64,000 bases of DNA from Devosia sp. FJ2-5-3 (GTDB lineage: Bacteria; Pseudomonadota; Alphaproteobacteria; Rhizobiales; Devosiaceae): NCBI RefSeq assembly GCF_029201545.1, contig NZ_CP104007.1, forward strand, positions 778,501 through 842,500. Direction: 5' to 3'. This document shows positions 60,729 through 64,000 of the stretch, in pieces; position 1 is the first letter of the stretch, and every line of letters begins with the position of its first letter. The notes beneath the pieces are model-generated. The model was not told where the DNA came from. It did no database searches and saw only the letters and a list, made by a program, of their open reading frames with translations. Made by a program: the position numbers and the translations under genes.

Positions 60729-61055
60729 CTATTTGACGGCCGAAAAGGCGGTGGGTGTCAGAAACTGCGTGGACACATTGGCAATGATCGGCCCATCTCT
60801 TTCCGAGGCGTCGCGCACCCTGATCCAGTCGGGGTCCCTGCCAAATAGATCCCATTTGGTCTCGCGCTCGGCCAGGCTTTCCCAGGCGAGGAAATAGGTG
60901 AGATGGTTATTGCTCTCCCCGGCCAGGGTGGTGAAGAAGCCGGCCTGGCGCATCCCGTGTTTTTCGAACAGGGCGCAGGTGTGGTCGGAAAATCGCTTGA
61001 GCAGCGCCGGCATGCGGCCCGGCAGGCAGGTGTAGATCCGCATTTCGTAAATCAA
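60729..61055 (-). CDS. NIPSNAP-family protein
   Basis: This 108-residue single NIPSNAP (dimeric alpha/beta barrel) domain starts IYEMRIYTCLPGRMPALLKR, with FFTTLAGESNNHLTYFLAW and a terminal FLTPTAFS. The family name comes from eukaryotic mitochondrial proteins; bacterial members are often next to catabolic genes and have no firmly known reaction. It lies between two enolase-superfamily genes in the same operon. Confidence 0.85.
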   Translation of the reverse strand: MIYEMRIYTCLPGRMPALLKRFSDHTCALFEKHGMRQAGFFTTLAGESNNHLTYFLAWESLAERETKWDLFGRDPDWIRVRDASERDGPIIANVSTQFLTPTAFSAVK

Positions 61056-61101
61056 TCTGATATCCCCCCAAAAAACGCCGGCCTAGTGCCGGTGCAAGCC
61101 A

Positions 61102-62460
61102 TCAACTCCAGGTGCGGTCCCAGGAATGTTCGAAATCCCAATGGTCGGTCGGCTGCCAGATGCCGGAGACGCCGGGTTGGAGATGCTGGCTGATGATCTC
61201 GTCGACAACATCGTCTATGCCGAGGCCCGGCTTGTCCGGCACTTCGATGAAGCCGTTCCTGATCAGTGGCTTGGGTAGCCCGGTGACGATGTCGTCCCAC
61301 CAATCCACCTCCACCGAGTGGTATTCGAGCGCCATGAAATTCTCGGTGGCGACGGCGACATGGGCTGCCGCCATGGCGGCAATCGGGCTTTCGGCCATGT
61401 GGATGGCCATGGCGACCCCGTGGTCCTGCGCCATGTCGCCGATCTTCTTGGTTTCCAGAATGCCGCCCGAGGTCAGGAGGTCCGGGTGGATCACCGAAAT
61501 CCCGGCCTTGAGCAGGGGCTCGAAACCCTCCTTGAGATAGATGTCCTCGCCGGTGCAGATCGGCACCGTTGTGGCCTCCTGAAGGTGCCGATACTGCTCG
61601 GTATATTGCCAGGGGATCACGTCTTCGAGCCAGGCGGGCACGTATTTTTCGATGCGCCGGGCCAGGCGTATGCCGCTTTGCAGCGAGATATGGCCGACAT
61701 GATCGATGGCGAGCGGCACTTCGTAGCCGATCACCTCGCGTACTTCGTGGATATATTGCTCGAGAAGATCGAGTCCCTTGTCGCTGAAATGCAGGCCGGT
61801 GAAAGGGTGCCGCACATTGTGGATGTCATAGACGGCGTTGCGGGCAATGCGCTCCTCGGCGGTACGGGAGCGGCCATGGCCGGGCGCGACGCGGTATCCC
61901 TCGAGGGAACCGGCGGGGGCAACGACGGCACCGGGGATATCGGCGATCTGCATCAGCCCCAGATCCATCTTGAGGAAGGTGAAGCCCATGTCCATGCGGG
62001 CTTTGAGGCGCTTGCCGGTTTCGGTGCCGCTCGGCTTTTCGGCGTCCGTATCGCAATAGCAGCGCACCTTGTCGCGAAATTTGCCGCCCAGCATCTGGTA
62101 GATCGGCACGCCATAGGCCTTGCCGGCGAGGTCCCAGAGGGCGATCTCGATGCCCGAAACGCCGCCGCCCTGCCGCCCGTGGCCACCGAACTGCTTGATG
62201 CGACGAAAAAGGCGGTCGATATCGCAGGGGTTTTCACCGAGGAGCCGGCTCTTGAGCATCAGCGCATAGGTGGCGCTGGCCCCGTCGCGCACCTCCCCAA
62301 ATCCCACCAGCCCCTGGTTGGTATAGATCTTGATCAGTGCCGAAGTGAACGGGGCGCCGACGATTTCGGCGACCCGCAGGTCGGTGATGCGGAGCGCGCT
62401 CGGCCGCGACGCGGTCCTCACATTCTCCTCGACTGTTTCTCCTGCAGCTTTGGCGTCCAT
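61102..62460 (-). CDS. Enolase-superfamily enzyme 2
   Basis: The 452-residue mandelate racemase/muconate lactonizing-type enzyme has an N-terminal extension of about 30 residues before the capping domain. Barrel motifs are FLKMDLG for the Lys, [10 protein letters not shown] and AWLEDVI for metal ligands, CTGEDIY, and AIHMAESP at the His position. A roughly 40-residue insertion (about 178-220, with [13 protein letters not shown]) is unusual. The substrate is unknown. AGGGAGGG just before ATG 62460 fixes the start. The next operon gene upstream ends 35 bases away. Confidence 0.85.
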   Translation of the reverse strand: MDAKAAGETVEENVRTASRPSALRITDLRVAEIVGAPFTSALIKIYTNQGLVGFGEVRDGASATYALMLKSRLLGENPCDIDRLFRRIKQFGGHGRQGGGVSGIEIALWDLAGKAYGVPIYQMLGGKFRDKVRCYCDTDAEKPSGTETGKRLKARMDMGFTFLKMDLGLMQIADIPGAVVAPAGSLEGYRVAPGHGRSRTAEERIARNAVYDIHNVRHPFTGLHFSDKGLDLLEQYIHEVREVIGYEVPLAIDHVGHISLQSGIRLARRIEKYVPAWLEDVIPWQYTEQYRHLQEATTVPICTGEDIYLKEGFEPLLKAGISVIHPDLLTSGGILETKKIGDMAQDHGVAMAIHMAESPIAAMAAAHVAVATENFMALEYHSVEVDWWDDIVTGLPKPLIRNGFIEVPDKPGLGIDDVVDEIISQHLQPGVSGIWQPTDHWDFEHSWDRTWS

Positions 62461-62495
62461 CTGGTCCCTCCCTACCGTCTGGCCTGAATTCAAGT

Positions 62496-63665
62496 TCAGT
62501 CGATGTCGATCCTGTTGGCGTCGAGATAGTCCCGGTTCATCTCGACGCCGAGGCCGGGCGCGCGGCTGAGCTTGAGGCTGCCATTGGAATTGTCCAGCGG
62601 GCGGTCGATCAGATGGTCATATTTGCTGAGATTCCATTCGGAGGTCTCGAGCCGGTAGAAATTCGGCACCGTCATCATCACCTGGGCGCCGGCAATGACG
62701 TTGATGGGGCCGGCGGCATCGTGTGGCGAAACCGGGATGTAATAGGCCTCGCACAGCGCCGAAATCTTCTTGAGCTCGGTAATGCCGCCGGTCCAGGTAA
62801 CGTCGGGCATGATGTAGTCGGCAAGCTTGTTCTCGAGAATGGGCACGAAATCCCATTTGGTGTGACCGCGCTCGCCCCAGGAAATGGGGACGTTGACCTT
62901 GTCGCGAACCTGCTTGAGGGCGTTGAAACTTTCGGGTGGCACGGGCTCTTCGAACCAGTCGATATCGCCCGCTTCCTCCAGTGTATTGCAGAGCCGTATG
63001 GCTGTCGGAACGTCAAAGCGCCCATGGGCGTCGATCAGGATTTCGATGTCCGGTCCAGCGGTTTGGCGAATAAGGGCGGTGAGTTCGGCCGCTTCACGCT
63101 CGTCCTTGCGGGTCATCGAGCCATCAAGATAGCCCTCGGACTGCTCACGGGGCACGCCCTTGTTGTCGAGCGGCCTCTGCTGGGCGAAGGGGTCAAATTT
63201 CAGGGCCGTGTGTCCGGACGCGATGATGTCGCGGATCTCCTGCTGCACCGCCTCCTTCGAGGTGAATTTGCGCTGGTCGGGGTGGGTGTAGAGCAGGATA
63301 TCGTCCCGCACCGGTCCGCCGAGCAATTCGTATATCGGCTGGCCCAGGACCTTGCCGCGAATGTCCCAAAGGGCGATATCGATGGCGCTGACGCATTCCA
63401 CCGCCGCCCCCCGGCTGCCCATATAGGTGAAGTTGCGGAAGATCTTGTGCCAGATCCGTTCGATATGGGCGGGATCATCCCCCTCGATGATCTTGCCGAT
63501 CTGGCGCAGCATGAGACAGAGGGCGCGATTGGCCACGAAGGTCGTGGTGGTGATCTCGCCCCAGCCCGAAATCCCCTCGTCAGTCGTCACCTCGACGAAC
63601 AGGAATTCCCCCCAATACGATGCGTCCGATTTGATCAGCCACGGTTTCACACCGGTGACCTTCAT
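62496..63665 (-). CDS. Enolase-superfamily enzyme 3 (galactonate dehydratase-like)
   Basis: The 389-residue enzyme starts [20 protein letters not shown]. Barrel motifs are [18 protein letters not shown] (a D-x-HGR motif as in D-galactonate dehydratase, where the His is the acid), [18 protein letters not shown] and VSPHDAAGP. These point to a dehydratase of a sugar acid such as galactonate or a relative. It is the first enzyme gene of the operon, 35 bases after the GntR regulator stop. Confidence 0.88.
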   Translation of the reverse strand: MKVTGVKPWLIKSDASYWGEFLFVEVTTDEGISGWGEITTTTFVANRALCLMLRQIGKIIEGDDPAHIERIWHKIFRNFTYMGSRGAAVECVSAIDIALWDIRGKVLGQPIYELLGGPVRDDILLYTHPDQRKFTSKEAVQQEIRDIIASGHTALKFDPFAQQRPLDNKGVPREQSEGYLDGSMTRKDEREAAELTALIRQTAGPDIEILIDAHGRFDVPTAIRLCNTLEEAGDIDWFEEPVPPESFNALKQVRDKVNVPISWGERGHTKWDFVPILENKLADYIMPDVTWTGGITELKKISALCEAYYIPVSPHDAAGPINVIAGAQVMMTVPNFYRLETSEWNLSKYDHLIDRPLDNSNGSLKLSRAPGLGVEMNRDYLDANRIDID

Positions 63666-63700
63666 ATGTTACCCCTCCGTTAACATTAGACCGGCAGATG

Positions 63701-64000
63701 CTAACTCGCGCGCGCTGCCTCCACCGCTCGCATATGCTCGAGAATGTGGCGCCCGGAGCCTTCGACATGCTGGGCCACCAGTGCTGCCGCCCTGTCGGCT
63801 TCGCCATTCTTGATGAGTTCAATAAGTTCTCTGTGTTCGCGAATCACCTGCGCGCGTCGCGCCAAAGTAAAGTTGAAGCGACGGCTGACAGCGCGCAAGA
63901 CTTCTCGATGCTTCCACCAGAGTTCTGCTGCGTGCCTGTTATAGTGCCGTTCATACATGATTGTGTGAAAGCGCGTGTCGAGCTCGCTGTGCTGGAGTTG
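63701..64000 (-). CDS. GntR-family (FCD) regulator, C-terminal part (5' end outside window)
   Basis: The frame is open to the right edge, so about the last 99 residues are seen. They match the end of an FCD effector domain: LDTRFHTIMYERHYNRHAAE, then VIREHRELIELIKNGEADRA and LVAQHVEGSGRHILEHM. The DNA-binding domain lies beyond the window. Position at the head of the three-enolase operon suggests it senses the sugar acid those enzymes use. Confidence 0.83.
   Translation of the reverse strand, partial: QLQHSELDTRFHTIMYERHYNRHAAELWWKHREVLRAVSRRFNFTLARRAQVIREHRELIELIKNGEADRAAALVAQHVEGSGRHILEHMRAVEAARAS

Overview
The window is a chromosomal segment of a GC-rich alphaproteobacterium, most probably order Hyphomicrobiales. 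Support comes from the rpmH-rnpA-yidC-engB...argB gene set, a RIME-like mosaic intergenic repeat of the rhizobial type, many short GC-rich palindromic repeats between genes, and the style of the chemotaxis, pca and sugar-acid genes. A Devosia-like genus would fit, but that is inference. No phage, IS element, CRISPR array or rRNA was seen; one tRNA gene (Arg, ACG) is present.

Layout. 0-1.5 kb: the C-terminus of a repeat-type secreted protein and a convergent DUF4214 protein. 1.6-4.3 kb: murB and an ABC-F ATPase. 4.7-8.1 kb: pcaIJF with a divergent IclR-type regulator (final steps of the beta-ketoadipate pathway). 8.2-14.1 kb: glutamate dehydrogenase, a Rnk-like protein, a membrane chemoreceptor, and cutC with a ROK kinase. 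14.2-20 kb: a flavoprotein, a zinc-type CDF exporter with an ArsR sensor, an ABC exporter and a HAD nucleotidase. 20-31.8 kb: a secreted protein of unknown function, ilvA, a TauE/SafE permease, argB, an ECF sigma/anti-sigma pair with a fasciclin protein, a Tat-exported MsrB, a glutamine amidotransferase, engB, yidC, rnpA and rpmH. 32-35 kb: a disulfide-less flavoprotein, an orphan histidine kinase and tRNA-Arg.

35.3-43.5 kb is a tightly overlapping nine-gene chemosensory operon read leftward: cheB, HEAT-repeat protein, cheR, cheY, cheA, STAS-like protein, cheY, soluble MCP, parA. It has no cheW, cheD or cheZ, and its cheA reading frame is broken inside the CheW-like P5 domain by an apparent one-base insertion. 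This is the most unusual locus in the window.

43.6-64 kb is catabolic: an aminotransferase with RidA; a sugar-acid IlvD/Edd dehydratase with an amidohydrolase; a Gfo/Idh oxidoreductase; a GntR regulator; a GH39 glycosidase divergent from a complete Opp-type ABC importer; an azoreductase/MarR pair; a SnoaL-like protein; and a leftward operon of three different enolase-superfamily enzymes plus a NIPSNAP protein behind a second GntR regulator that runs off the right edge. A shared TTGTC(A/G)ATAA motif in two divergent promoter regions suggests that the GH39/transporter and dehydratase/oxidoreductase units form one regulon for plant-derived oligosaccharides and sugar acids.
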